This document shows, piece by piece, positions 9,032 through 17,652 of a stretch of 64,000 nt of DNA; the stretch's first letter is position 1, and each line of letters opens with the position of its first letter. Source of the DNA: Rhodospirillum centenum SW (lineage in GTDB: Bacteria > Pseudomonadota > Alphaproteobacteria > Azospirillales > Azospirillaceae); assembly GCF_000016185.1 (NCBI RefSeq), contig NC_011420.2:4209501-4273500 (forward strand), written 5' to 3'. The translations under genes were made by a program, and so were the position numbers. Below the pieces are notes generated by a model. That model saw only the letters and a program-made list of their open reading frames with translations. It was not told the DNA's origin and searched no databases.

Positions 9032-10263
9032 GCCGGTTTCCTGCCGGCGGACCGCAGCAGAACGTCCTCGAACCGGCCCAGCACGGCTTCCTTCGACCAA
9101 TATTCCACTGCAGTACGCCGGGCCGCGTCCCCCAGGCTCCGGCGCAGACCGGCATCGTCCGCCAGGGTCGCCAGGGCGTCCGCCATCCGGGCCGCGTCCC
9201 CCGGCGGCACGGCGATCCCGCAGCCGGCGATGGCGTCATGCACCTGCGTCCCCGGGGCGCAGCCGCAGATGCCGGGTCGCCCGCTGGCCAGCATTCCGGT
9301 GAGCTTGGACGGCATTACGAGATCGGCGGCGTCCGCCCGCTGCGGCAGCAGATGGATGTCCGCCAGGTTCAACAGATCGTTCAGCCGTTCCACGGGTTGC
9401 AGCGGCAGGAAACGGAGGTTCGTCAGCCCGCGGGCCGCCTCGCGCAGGACGGGCAGGGCAGGACCTTCGCCAGCGATGCAGACCACGATGCGGGGCCTGT
9501 CCGCCAGCAGCCGGGCGACCTCGATCAGCATCTCCAGCCCCTGCTTGCGGCCGAGAGTGCCGGCGTAGAGGGCGACCACGTCGTCGTCGCCCAGCCCCAC
9601 CTCGCGCCGCAGCGGGCTGGGACCGTCCAGCGGCCGGATCGCCGCCGTGTCCACCCAGTTCGGGAACAGGTGCAGCCTCTCCGCGGGTACGCCCTTGCCG
9701 GCCAGACGCTCGGCCATGCGGGGGGCGATGGTGCTGACGACCGCGAACCGCCGCAGCAGGGTGCGCTCCACCGCAAGGGCGAAGCGGCGGAGCCCTCCGT
9801 GCCCGAGCAGGCCCAGGTCGAAGGCGGCATCGACCTCCAGGTCCTGGACATGCAGCCACCCCACCGCCCGCGCCAGGAAGGCGGCCACCAGCGCCGCGGG
9901 CGCTCCCGCCAGGGGTGGTTCGATCGCCATGACGACGTCCGGCCGGAACGCGACGGATCTTGCGACCATCACGGGAAACGAGGAGACGGCGAAGGACAGC
10001 AGATGGAGCAGGCGTCGGACGCCGCCGGGGGTGCGCGGCACCCACAGGGGACAGCGCACGACCGCCGCTCCGTCCAGCCTCTCGCTGTGATAGGTCCAGG
10101 CCCGGTAGCCAGGCTGCACCCGCCAGAAGGGATAGTAGGGCGGCGCACAGACGATGGTCACCTCATGCCCGCGGGCGGACAGCCACGCCACCATCTCGCC
10201 GTTGTACTTGCCGATGCCGGTCGGCTCGGGGTGGTGGTTCAGGGTCAGCAGCAGCAGTCGCAT
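9019..10263 (-). CDS. wcaI: WcaI-family glycosyltransferase (GT4)
   Basis: 414 residues from the ATG at 10263. It follows the WcaI pattern closely: PEPTGIGKYNGEMVAWLSAR near the N-terminus, then APPYYPFW, VVRCPLWVPRTPGG, LHVQDLEVDAAFDLGLLG, LFPNWVD, YAGTLGRKQGLE and LLPQRADAADLVMPSKLTGM. WcaI is a retaining glycosyltransferase of colanic-acid-type clusters (fucosyltransferase role proposed there). That is consistent with the gmd and fcl genes further along this cluster, though the actual donor is not shown by the sequence. The gene runs against its neighbours and its 3' end overlaps the kinase gene by 13 bp. Confidence 0.9.
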   Translation of the reverse strand: MRLLLLTLNHHPEPTGIGKYNGEMVAWLSARGHEVTIVCAPPYYPFWRVQPGYRAWTYHSERLDGAAVVRCPLWVPRTPGGVRRLLHLLSFAVSSFPVMVARSVAFRPDVVMAIEPPLAGAPAALVAAFLARAVGWLHVQDLEVDAAFDLGLLGHGGLRRFALAVERTLLRRFAVVSTIAPRMAERLAGKGVPAERLHLFPNWVDTAAIRPLDGPSPLRREVGLGDDDVVALYAGTLGRKQGLEMLIEVARLLADRPRIVVCIAGEGPALPVLREAARGLTNLRFLPLQPVERLNDLLNLADIHLLPQRADAADLVMPSKLTGMLASGRPGICGCAPGTQVHDAIAGCGIAVPPGDAARMADALATLADDAGLRRSLGDAARRTAVEYWSKEAVLGRFEDVLLRSAGRKPAQSL

Positions 10264-10332
10264 GGATCCCCCGATCGGGCACCCCCGGAAGGTACACCCG
10301 TCCGCCGGTCCGGACCAGGGCGGGCCGTGGTC

Positions 10333-10362
10333 TTGACAGGGGACTAAAAATAGGAATAAAAA
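10333..10362 (+). promoter_or_regulatory. Candidate promoter for the phage-tail-like pair
   Basis: A consensus TTGACA (10333-10338) is followed, after 18 nt, by TAAAAA (10357-10362) inside an A-rich stretch that stands out from the GC-rich surroundings. It lies 34 bp before the ATG at 10396. The -35 is perfect, the -10 is weak. Confidence 0.45.
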
Positions 10363-10395
10363 CCACATATAGGACCGATGACCGGGAGAGAAATC

Positions 10396-10731
10396 ATGGA
10401 CACGCTCATGCCCCTCGATGCGGACGGCAGGCCCCTCAATGTCCTGCGCCTCCGTTCCGGTGGGGCGCACACGCTCATGGTCGGGGCGACCAGCACCCGC
10501 AACGCCGTCGCCTTCGATCCGGGGACCCGGGTCGTCAGCCTCTATGCCACGGGTCCCTGCTTCATCAGCTTCGGCGCTGCCGACGTGGTGGCGGGCAGCG
10601 CCGACCATTACTTCCCCTTCGGCATCTGCTGCGACCTCGCCATCGCCGATGCCCACGGCCAGGGGGCGACGCACATCGCGGCGGTGCGCGCCGACACCGA
10701 CTGCCGGCTCTACGTTTCGGAGAAGGTCTGA
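10396..10731 (+). CDS. Small protein of phage-structural type, 111 aa
   Basis: Begins MDTLMPLDADGRPLNVLRLR. ATG 10396 has GGGAGAG 6 nt before it; ATG 10378 in the same frame has poorer spacing. I do not recognise a named family. The small beta-rich protein (SLYATGPCFISFG, HYFPFGICCDLAIAD, CRLYVSEKV) sits directly before a tail-fibre-like gene and shares a TGATG stop/start with it. Genes of this size and arrangement are common next to fibre-type genes in prophages. It is an odd member of an EPS cluster, since no other phage gene is present. Function unknown. Confidence 0.7.
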   Translation: MDTLMPLDADGRPLNVLRLRSGGAHTLMVGATSTRNAVAFDPGTRVVSLYATGPCFISFGAADVVAGSADHYFPFGICCDLAIADAHGQGATHIAAVRADTDCRLYVSEKV

Positions 10732-11708
10732 TGCTGGCCGGTCTGCGCCTCGGGGCGGTCCCGTCGGCGGTCCTGCGTCCGGCCTGCGACTGGGATCTGG
10801 CCGGCGGCCTGCCGGCCGGGATCTCCTTCCTGCGCGGGAGCGCGGCAACCTGCGTGGATGCTGCCGTCCGGATCGTGCCGATCCCTGCGAACGGCCCCCG
10901 TTTCGACCACGATCCGGCCACCGGGAAGCCCCTGGGGCTGCTGATCGAGGGGCCCCGCACGAACTTCCTGCCCGACAGTTTCGCACCGGCGACCCGCACG
11001 GTATCGCTCCCCGCGGGCAGCTACACCCTGTCGGTCGGTTCCGGGGGGAGTCTCGCGGTGACGGGGGCCGCCGCCGGGACCGCAGCGCCTGGCGTGCCGC
11101 TGACGCTGACGCTCTCCGCTCCGGGCTCCCTGACCGTCACCGTGCAGGGGCAGCCGCACTGGTACCAGTGTGAGGATGGCCCCTTCGCGTCATCCCCCAT
11201 CGCCACGCCACCCGGGGCGTCCGCGCGCCGGGAGGCGGACGAGGTCCGCGTCCTGCTCGGTTCCTGGCACCGGCAGGAGGCCGGGACCTGGATCGTGGAC
11301 TTCCGCCCGGGCGCGGGCTTCGTACCGGCGCAGTATCTGATGACCGTATCGGACGGAACGGCATCGGAGCGACACAGCGTCTATCGCTGGGCGGCCGGGC
11401 TGATCGCCTATGACATGAATGCCGGCGGCGTTCAGCGCAGCAGCCTGGTCCCGGCCAACGCCCTGGTGGCCCTGACCCCTTCCCGGGTGGCCGCGGCCTG
11501 GTCGCGGCAGGGCGTGGCCTTCTGCCTGAACGGCGGTCCGGTAGTGACCGCCGCCGTCCCCGCGCTGGCCGCCGGGATCTCCCGCATGACCCTGGGGGCG
11601 CAGACGTCGGGCCTTGCCCAGTCGCTTTTCGGCCACATCCGGCGGGTGCGGTACTTTCCCGACCGTCTGCCGGCATCGCTGCTCCGTTCGATGACGGCCA
11701 CGCCCTGA
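10731..11708 (+). CDS. Phage tail-fibre-like protein with LamG/concanavalin-like fold
   Basis: 325 residues; the ATG overlaps the stop of the preceding gene (TGATG), so translation is probably coupled. The N-terminal part contains SFLRGSAATCVDA, PRFDHDPATGKPLGLLIEGP and RTNFLPDS. This is the hallmark seen in many prophage fibre or virion-associated proteins (RASTATYVDA...PRFDHDP...GLLIEEARTNLL). The C-terminal half has jelly-roll-like strands ending LFGHIRRVRYFPDRLPASLLRSMTA, as in LamG-type lectin domains of those proteins. A carbohydrate-binding role would suit the surroundings and is my inference. There are no capsid, terminase or integrase genes nearby, so this is either a stray prophage remnant or a domesticated module. 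Confidence 0.75.
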   Translation: MLAGLRLGAVPSAVLRPACDWDLAGGLPAGISFLRGSAATCVDAAVRIVPIPANGPRFDHDPATGKPLGLLIEGPRTNFLPDSFAPATRTVSLPAGSYTLSVGSGGSLAVTGAAAGTAAPGVPLTLTLSAPGSLTVTVQGQPHWYQCEDGPFASSPIATPPGASARREADEVRVLLGSWHRQEAGTWIVDFRPGAGFVPAQYLMTVSDGTASERHSVYRWAAGLIAYDMNAGGVQRSSLVPANALVALTPSRVAAAWSRQGVAFCLNGGPVVTAAVPALAAGISRMTLGAQTSGLAQSLFGHIRRVRYFPDRLPASLLRSMTATP

Positions 11709-11773
11709 AGCGGCATACCATTGGTGCGGCGACCATGGCATGATCCTACCTCTTCCGTGCCCAGCGAGGTGCG

Positions 11774-12622
11774 ATGACGACCGCCCGGCGCCCCGGACTG
11801 CTGGACCAGCTCGACCTTCTCCTGTTGCGCCTGGCAAAGCGCAGGCGAGAGCGTTTCAGCACCGAGCAGGCGTTCTACGACACCTTCTTCACGGAGGCGG
11901 ACGTGGAGAAGTACCGGAGCGATGTGCGGAATGTCTGGCGGTTCCGGACCGTGGCGGACATCCAGGCCCGGCTCTTCGACGACCGCCCGGCGACGGTCGT
12001 CGATGTGGGCTGCGGTCTGGCGGCCGTCGCCACGCATCTGCCCGCTGCCGCCACCTACCGGGGGGTCGAGTTCAGCCCGGCGACCCTGGCCCTGGCGGCG
12101 CGGCTGCATGCCGGGCGCCCAGGCATCCGGCTGGAGCAGGGCGGGTTTCCGGACCTGCCGGTGGGCGATGGCGAGGCCGATCTCGCCCTCTGCTTCGAGG
12201 TGGTGGAGCATGTCCGCGACGACGGGGCGGCGGTGCGGGAACTGGCCCGGATCGTCAGGCCGGGCGGCTATCTCCTGTTCAGTGTTCCCGGCACCCACTA
12301 CTGGCCGGAATACGAATCGCTGATCGGTCATTTCCGCCACTACACGGGAGATGCGGCGCGCGATCTGCTGCGGGACGCCGGCTTCGACATCGTCCGGGGC
12401 GTTCCGCAGCACCGCGGATTCTGGCGCCTCTACCATTACGGCTACGTGGCCGCGCTGGCGGGTGCCGCGCTGCTGACACGGGTGACGGGGCGGCCCGTGT
12501 CCCTGTTCTCCAGCGGTATCTACCGGGCGCTGTCGCGCCGTGTTCTGTCGACCCTGGCCGACGACGGCGTGCGGGACGACCCCGGTTCCACTTTCCTCCT
12601 CGCGCGCAGGCGCGGCCCGTGA
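11774..12622 (+). CDS. Class I SAM-dependent methyltransferase
   Basis: 282 residues. Motif I is VVDVGCGLAAVATHLP (near residue 75), the acidic residue after the second strand is in YRGVEFSPATL, and the family motif LCFEVVEHVRDD is followed by LARIVRPGGYLLFSVPG. These are Methyltransf_11/23 features. GAGG lies just before the ATG. The stop overlaps the GTG of the following glycosyltransferase (GTGA), so the two are co-translated and likely act on the same EPS intermediate. Substrate (sugar hydroxyl or carboxyl) cannot be read. Confidence 0.88.
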   Translation: MTTARRPGLLDQLDLLLLRLAKRRRERFSTEQAFYDTFFTEADVEKYRSDVRNVWRFRTVADIQARLFDDRPATVVDVGCGLAAVATHLPAAATYRGVEFSPATLALAARLHAGRPGIRLEQGGFPDLPVGDGEADLALCFEVVEHVRDDGAAVRELARIVRPGGYLLFSVPGTHYWPEYESLIGHFRHYTGDAARDLLRDAGFDIVRGVPQHRGFWRLYHYGYVAALAGAALLTRVTGRPVSLFSSGIYRALSRRVLSTLADDGVRDDPGSTFLLARRRGP

Positions 12623-13827
12623 GCGGCCCCCGGGTGCTGCGTGTGATCGGCGGGCTCGATCCCGATTTCGGTGGTCCGTCCGTTTCCGCCGTGACCTCTG
12701 CCATCGCCGCTGTCCGGGCGGGTGTTCCCACCGATCTTCTTTTCCCGGCCGGGGATCCGGATGCGGCCCTGGGCTTCCCGGCCGTCAGGGCGCTGGCGCA
12801 GGGCGGGGTCGGCGTCCGCTGTGTGCCGCTGCTGCGGCTGGCCCCGGCCCTGTCGCGCAGCCTGGGTATCAGCCCCGACCTCTCCCGGAATCTGCGCCGG
12901 CAGGTATCCGGGTACGACATTCTGCACGCCCACGGCGCCTGGACCCATGCCACCCTGGCGGCGATGGCGGCGGCGGGGGCTGCCGGCCTGCCCTTCGTCC
13001 TCAGCCCGCACGAAGGACTGACCCGCTACGACCTGTCCCATGCCCGTGCCGCCCCCCTCCGGATCGCCAAGCATCTGCTGAAGCGGCGGTTCGAGGCGCG
13101 TTGTGCTGCCATCGTCTACTCCTCCGGGCTGGAGCGGCGGGACAGTGCGTCCCCGTCGGCGCGGGCACGGGCGGCCGTGATCCATCATGCCGTGGTGGAC
13201 GACCGGGACGTGCCGTCGGCGGCCCGGCGGAAGGGCAGCATGCTGCGGCTGGGTTTTCTCGGGCGCCTGCATCCCAAGAAGAATCTGGACGTGCTCATCC
13301 GGGCTCTGGCCCTGCTGCCGCCTGAGGTGACCCTGACCGTCGCAGGCAGCGGCGAGGACGCTGCGGTGCGGGACCTACGGGGGCTGGCCGAGGCCGAAAA
13401 CGTGGCCGGCCGCATCGACTGGCGCGGATTCGTGACCGGCGGGGCGAAGGACCGCTTTCTGGCGGAGATCGACCTGCTCTGCATGCCGTCCACCTATGAA
13501 TGCTTCGGCATGGCAGCGGTGGAGGCGCTGGCCCGAGGCGTGCCGGTGCTGCTGTCGCCGGACTGCGGGGTGACGGCCCCCCTGGCCGACGCCGGCGCGG
13601 CACTGGTGGCCGACCCCCGGCCCGGTCCTGTGGCGGCGGCGGTCGGCACCCTGCTGGCGGATGCCGGCCGGTGGAAGGACCTGTCGGTGCGTGGCCAGGA
13701 GGCGGCACGCACCCGCTTCTCCTTCTCCGCCCACGGGGCGGCACTGCGCGCACTCTATTCGTCCCTGCCGGCAGCGGGAGCTTCCGCCGACGATGCGGGG
13801 TGTCCGTCGGCCCGCGATCATGGGTAG
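12619..13827 (+). CDS. Glycosyltransferase, GT4 family
   Basis: 402 residues from GTG 12619, overlapping the previous stop by 4 nt. The N-terminal half has the acceptor-binding fold with GGLDPDFGGPSVSAV and LHAHGAWTHATL. The C-terminal GT1-type domain shows LGFLGRLHPKKNLDVLIRAL and then CMPSTYECFGMAAVEALARG, which contains the E-x7-E motif of retaining GT-B enzymes. It probably adds one sugar to the lipid-linked EPS repeat unit at the cytoplasmic face of the membrane. It is in line with the methyltransferase before it and the glycosyltransferase after it. Confidence 0.9.
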   Translation: MSGPRVLRVIGGLDPDFGGPSVSAVTSAIAAVRAGVPTDLLFPAGDPDAALGFPAVRALAQGGVGVRCVPLLRLAPALSRSLGISPDLSRNLRRQVSGYDILHAHGAWTHATLAAMAAAGAAGLPFVLSPHEGLTRYDLSHARAAPLRIAKHLLKRRFEARCAAIVYSSGLERRDSASPSARARAAVIHHAVVDDRDVPSAARRKGSMLRLGFLGRLHPKKNLDVLIRALALLPPEVTLTVAGSGEDAAVRDLRGLAEAENVAGRIDWRGFVTGGAKDRFLAEIDLLCMPSTYECFGMAAVEALARGVPVLLSPDCGVTAPLADAGAALVADPRPGPVAAAVGTLLADAGRWKDLSVRGQEAARTRFSFSAHGAALRALYSSLPAAGASADDAGCPSARDHG

Positions 13828-13882
13828 AATGGCGTCGCTCCGGGCCGGCCGAAGCCGATACCGGCTCTCTCGATCCGTGCCG

Positions 13883-15085
13883 ATGCGCATCACCGTCTCC
13901 ACCATCGCCCGCTTCCACAGTTTCGACCTCGCGGCGCAGCTTCAGGCGCGCGGGCACCTCGCGGCCGTCTTCACGGGCTATCCGCGCCGCAAGCTCCTGG
14001 ACACGGGCGTCGATCCGGCGCTGATCCGGAGCTTTCCCTGGGTCCAGACGCCCTACATGGCGCTGCTCCGGTACGGCCTGCTGCCGTCCCGGGCGGAGCG
14101 GGAGATGGCCCATCTCGCCCACCGGACGCTGGACGGGCATGTCGCGCGGACCCTGCCGGACTGCGACCTTGTCAGCGTGCTGTCGGGGGCCGGCGTGGCG
14201 ACCGGCAAGGCGGCGCGGCGGCGCGGCATCGCCTATGTCTGCGACCGTGGATCGGCCCATATCCGGACCCAGGACCGTCTTCTGGCGGAGGAGTTCGACC
14301 GGGTGGGCCTGCCCTGGCGCGGCATCGACCCCCGGGTGATCGAGCGGGAGCTGGAAGAGTACGATCTCGCGGACCGGATCACCGTTCCGTCCGGTGCCGT
14401 GCGGGACAGCTTCGTGGCCCAGGGCGTGGCGCCCGGGAAGCTGGCCGTCGTTCCCTATGGTGTGGATCTCGGTCTTTTCCGCCGGGTGGCTCCGCGGGCG
14501 CCGGAATTCCGCATCCTGTTCGTCGGCGGCCTTTCGGTGCGCAAGGGGCTGCACGACCTGTTCGCCGCTGTCCGGCTGGCCGGGATCCCCGGGGCCAGAC
14601 TGGTGCTGGCCGGTGGCGGACTTCCCGAGACCGCCCGTCTTCTGGCCGCTGCCGGCGTACCGTTCGACTGGCTCGGTTCCCTGTCCTGGTCCGACCTGGT
14701 CCGCGAGTTCTCCGCGGCTGCCGCCTTCGTCCTGCCGTCGATCGAAGACGGGTTCGGGCTGGTCGTCTCCCAGGCGATGGCGTGTGGCTGTCCCGTCATC
14801 GTCTCCCGGAACGTGGGAGCGGCCGATCTGGTGCAGGAGGGGGTGACCGGGTTCGTCGTGCCGATCCGCAGTCCGGAGGTCATCGCGGACCGTCTTGTCA
14901 GGCTGCACCGTGACACGGACCTCTGGGCCGGCCTCTCGGCCGCTGCGGTCGGTCGGGTGCGGCACATCGGCGGCTGGCGCGACTACGGCGACCGGAGCTG
15001 CGCCGTCTTCCGGGAAACCATCGAGGCGCCGGGCCACCGGCTCCCTGGCCCTGCGGGGGGAGCGGAGCGATGCGGAGCGGAGTGA
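13883..15085 (+). CDS. Glycosyltransferase, GT4 family
   Basis: 400 residues if started at ATG 13883 (MRITVSTIARFHSFDLAAQL), which matches where GT-B folds begin. An in-frame ATG at 13820 overlaps the previous stop by 8 bp and is the alternative; neither has a strong Shine-Dalgarno. Visible motifs: CDRGSAHIRTQ, VPYGVDLGLFRR, LFVGGLSVRKGLHDLFAA and LPSIEDGFGLVVSQAMACG (E-x7-E-like region). Transfers a sugar to the growing repeat unit. The 3' end overlaps the FkbM gene by 16 bp. Confidence 0.88.
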   Translation: MRITVSTIARFHSFDLAAQLQARGHLAAVFTGYPRRKLLDTGVDPALIRSFPWVQTPYMALLRYGLLPSRAEREMAHLAHRTLDGHVARTLPDCDLVSVLSGAGVATGKAARRRGIAYVCDRGSAHIRTQDRLLAEEFDRVGLPWRGIDPRVIERELEEYDLADRITVPSGAVRDSFVAQGVAPGKLAVVPYGVDLGLFRRVAPRAPEFRILFVGGLSVRKGLHDLFAAVRLAGIPGARLVLAGGGLPETARLLAAAGVPFDWLGSLSWSDLVREFSAAAAFVLPSIEDGFGLVVSQAMACGCPVIVSRNVGAADLVQEGVTGFVVPIRSPEVIADRLVRLHRDTDLWAGLSAAAVGRVRHIGGWRDYGDRSCAVFRETIEAPGHRLPGPAGGAERCGAE

Positions 15086-15864
15086 CGGGCCTGCCCGGCC
15101 GTGCCGCGAAGCTGCTGCGCCTGCTCTCCCGCCCGGGATACCGGCGGGGGCTGGCAGTCGGCGTCGCCGCGGCGGTGGAGCATGAGGCGGCGATCCGTGC
15201 TCTGCCCGTCGGCATGCTGATCGACGTGGGCGCCAATGTGGGGCAGTTCTCCCTGCTGGTGCGGACGTTGCACCCCGCCGCCCGGATCGTGGCGTTCGAG
15301 CCGCTGGCGGAGCCTGCCGCTCGCTACGGGCGCCTTTTCGCCGACGCCCCGGGCGTAGACCTGCACCGGCATGCGCTCGGCTCTGCCGAGGGGAACGCGA
15401 CGATCCACCTGTCCCGGCGGCTGGACAGTTCGAGCCTGCTGCCCATTTCCCCCGTACAGGAGCAGACCTTCGCCGGCACGGGCGAGGTCGGCGTCCGGAC
15501 CGTTCCGGTCCGCCGCCTGGATGCCGTGCTCTCCCCGGCGTCGCTGACCGGCCAGGTCCTGCTGAAGCTGGACGTCCAGGGATTCGAGCTGGAGGTGATC
15601 CGCGGTTTCTCCGTGGGACTGGCGGCGGTGGAGCATGTCTATGCCGAGGTCTCCTTCCTGCCCCTCTACGAAGGGCAGCCGCTGGCGCCGGCCATCATCG
15701 CGGACCTGCACGCCCGGGGGTTCGACCTCGCCGGCGTCTACAATCTCTCGACCGACCGCGAGGGGCGGAGCGTGCAGGCCGACATGCTGTTCGCCAACCG
15801 GCGGCGCCGATCCGTCACCGCCGCTCCCAGTCCGGCGGGCATCGGCCCAGACGCTCCAGGATGA
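15070..15864 (+). CDS. FkbM-family methyltransferase
   Basis: 264 residues; a G-rich Shine-Dalgarno precedes the ATG, and the start lies inside the end of the preceding gene. FkbM motifs are clear: LIDVGANVGQFSLLVRTLHP, IVAFEPLAEPA, VDLHRHALGS and VLLKLDVQGFELEVIRGF, ending in DMLFANR. FkbM proteins methylate hydroxyls of sugars or polyketides and are common in EPS and O-antigen clusters. The last 50 bp are overlapped by the convergent GT2 gene, and the tail (AAPSPAGIGPDAPG) looks unstructured. Confidence 0.92.
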   Translation: MRSGVTGLPGRAAKLLRLLSRPGYRRGLAVGVAAAVEHEAAIRALPVGMLIDVGANVGQFSLLVRTLHPAARIVAFEPLAEPAARYGRLFADAPGVDLHRHALGSAEGNATIHLSRRLDSSSLLPISPVQEQTFAGTGEVGVRTVPVRRLDAVLSPASLTGQVLLKLDVQGFELEVIRGFSVGLAAVEHVYAEVSFLPLYEGQPLAPAIIADLHARGFDLAGVYNLSTDREGRSVQADMLFANRRRRSVTAAPSPAGIGPDAPG

Positions 15865-16762
15865 GATCGCGGTAGGCCTGCGCGACGGGGCTGGCGCCGT
15901 TCCTCAGCTCGGCCAGGAACAGGTCCACCTTGAACTCGTAGAAGGCCCGCAGCAGGCAGTATTTCAGCCCCGTGCGCCCCATCAGAAGGCCCAGCCGCGC
16001 CACGTAGACATAGGCGAAGACCCACAGGAAACGCAGCGGCAGGTGCCGGTACGACCAGTGTTTCAGCCTCCGGCGCCGCGCCATGGGGCCGGGCAGGGCA
16101 CAGGCCCCGTGGTCCGCAGCGGGCCTGTGCAGGTCGATGAAGGCCTCCACCGCCTCCATCTCCGCATAGGCGACATGGCGCTCCAGATAGCGGCGGATGC
16201 CCTTGCCGTCCTCATGCAGCAGCGGACTGGCGAGAAAGCCCACGGGACCGTCGGCCAGCATGTGCTCATGGACCAGCCGCCGTTCGTAGCGGGCGCGGCC
16301 CCGGCGGATCAGGCGGATCTGATAGTCCGGGTACATCCCGGCCCGGCGCAGGAAGACCCCGTCCACCACGTTCCTGCGCGGGATGGCGAAGGCCACCTCC
16401 GGCCGGTCACCGTGCAGGATGGCGGCGATCTCCGCCAGCAGGTCCGGCCCGATGCGCTCGTCGGCATCCAGCAGCAGAACCCAGTCGGTCCGGAACTCCA
16501 GATTGTCCAGGGCCCAGTTCTTGTGATCGGCGAAATTGTCGAAGACCCGCTGATGGAAGCGGGCGCCCCATGCCCGGGCGATCCGTTCCGTGCCGTCCGT
16601 GCTGTGGCTGTCGAAGACGACGACCTCGGCGAAGGCGCCCAGGGTGCCGAGAGTGGCGGGCAGGGCGCGTTCCTCGTTCCGGGTCGGGATCACCACCGTG
16701 ACCGGCAGCCTGCCCGTGGACGGGACAACCGGAAGCTCGGAGGCGGGGAGCCCGTCGTCCAT
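15815..16762 (-). CDS. Glycosyltransferase family 2, WaaE/KdtX-like
   Basis: 315 residues from ATG 16762, which has AGGA at good spacing; an in-frame ATG at 16801 is the alternative. The GT-A core shows VTVVIPTRNEERALPATL, VVVFDSHSTDGTERIA, DHKNWALDN and VLLLDADERI (metal-binding DxD). The later DYQIRLIRRGRARYERRLVHEH and the C-terminal basic/aromatic region are as in WaaE-like lipopolysaccharide core glucosyltransferases. Likely inverting and membrane-associated. The 3' end runs 50 bp into the FkbM gene on the other strand. Confidence 0.88.
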   Translation of the reverse strand: MDDGLPASELPVVPSTGRLPVTVVIPTRNEERALPATLGTLGAFAEVVVFDSHSTDGTERIARAWGARFHQRVFDNFADHKNWALDNLEFRTDWVLLLDADERIGPDLLAEIAAILHGDRPEVAFAIPRRNVVDGVFLRRAGMYPDYQIRLIRRGRARYERRLVHEHMLADGPVGFLASPLLHEDGKGIRRYLERHVAYAEMEAVEAFIDLHRPAADHGACALPGPMARRRRLKHWSYRHLPLRFLWVFAYVYVARLGLLMGRTGLKYCLLRAFYEFKVDLFLAELRNGASPVAQAYRDLILERLGRCPPDWERR

Positions 16763-16839
16763 CGGATGTCCTGTTCCCGGTCGCCGCCCGGCGGGCGTCA
16801 TGCTAAAGAAAGAACAAAGGTATCAGGAGGATGGAGGCC

Positions 16840-16935
16840 GTCTCAAGCAAGGACTGCCTCAAGCGAAGACTGCCTCGAATAAGAGCGGCCTCGAATAAGG
16901 ACGGCATCAGGCAAGGGGCTCCTGAAGCGGGGACT
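16840..16935. repeat. Six tandem copies of a 16-bp repeat
   Basis: Six back-to-back 16-nt units begin at 16840, 16856, 16872, 16888, 16904 and 16920. The first is gtctcaagcaaggact, the second gcctcaagcgaagact and the fourth gcctcgaataaggacg; the rest diverge further. The array lies in the divergent promoter region between the GT2 gene (start 16762, minus) and the methyltransferase gene (start 16975, plus). The unit length is not a multiple of three, which argues against a coding repeat. Confidence 0.85.
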
Positions 16936-16974
16936 GACCGGGGGCGATACGGGAAGGGACAGGCGGTGCCAGGT

Positions 16975-17652
16975 ATGGACGCGATCATCGATACCCCGGT
17001 CGAGGCCAAGAAGGCCCCCGTCGTGGTCGAACGGATTCTGACGACACTGGGCGGCATCCGGTCGGTGCTGGACATCGGCTGCGGGGACGGGATCGTGCGC
17101 CTGCATCTGCCGGCGGGGGTCCGCTATCTTGGCATCGACGCCGATGCCGGTCTGCGGGTCCCGGTCAGGGCCGCCAACGTCATCTACATGAAGCCCGGGG
17201 AGTCAGCCTTCGACCATGTGCCGGACGAACCGTTCGACGCCGTCCTGCTGCTGGATGTGCTGGAGCATACCCAGGATTTCACCGGCCTGTTCATCCAGGC
17301 CTGCGCAAAGTCCCCGCGCTATGTGGTCGTCACCCTGCCGAACGAGATGAACGGGGTCCGGCGGCTCGCCTTCCTGCGGGGCCGCTGCCCGCCGGAGCAG
17401 AGCATCGCCCAGGTCGGCAAACCCGACGGACACCGGCACATGTGGCTGGTTGACCCCGATGTTGCGACCGAGGTGCTGCTCCGGACGGCCGGGCCGCTGG
17501 GGTACCGGCTGCGTCAGCGGCACGACTGGCGGCTCTGGCCGCGCTCGCCGGTCAAGCGGCTGGCGTACCGGCTGCTGTGCGCGGTGGCTTCGGCCCGGGT
17601 CTGGAGTTTTCACACCGTGCTGGTCTTCGAGCGGGTGCCGTCGGCCGGATAG
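16975..17652 (+). CDS. Class I SAM-dependent methyltransferase
   Basis: 225 residues from ATG 16975 (AGGCGG upstream). Motif I is VLDIGCGDGIVRLHLP, then GIDADAGLRVPV and DAVLLLDVLEHTQDFTGLF, with a Methyltransf_23-like layout. The middle PRYVVVTLPNEMNGV and a short basic C-terminal region suggest membrane association. An open frame continues upstream through the 16-bp repeat array, but the methyltransferase fold begins only after 16975, so I exclude that extension. The end overlaps the convergent fusion gene by 43 bp. Confidence 0.85.
   Translation: MDAIIDTPVEAKKAPVVVERILTTLGGIRSVLDIGCGDGIVRLHLPAGVRYLGIDADAGLRVPVRAANVIYMKPGESAFDHVPDEPFDAVLLLDVLEHTQDFTGLFIQACAKSPRYVVVTLPNEMNGVRRLAFLRGRCPPEQSIAQVGKPDGHRHMWLVDPDVATEVLLRTAGPLGYRLRQRHDWRLWPRSPVKRLAYRLLCAVASARVWSFHTVLVFERVPSAG

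Noticed and set aside
6677-9100. 807-codon minus-strand open frame opposite the tyrosine-kinase gene
   Set aside because: Translation is Gly/Arg/Asp/His-rich without domain; shadow of the certain plus-strand gene.
10396-11708. Complete prophage or gene-transfer agent
   Set aside because: Only a fibre-like gene and one small gene are present; no terminase, portal, capsid, integrase or attachment repeats.
16840-16935. CRISPR array
   Set aside because: The repeats are adjacent without spacers, degenerate and only 16 bp; no cas genes are present.
16831-16974. N-terminal extension of the methyltransferase gene through the 16-bp repeats
   Set aside because: The extension would be coded by a non-triplet tandem repeat, and ATG 16975 has a Shine-Dalgarno and begins the fold.
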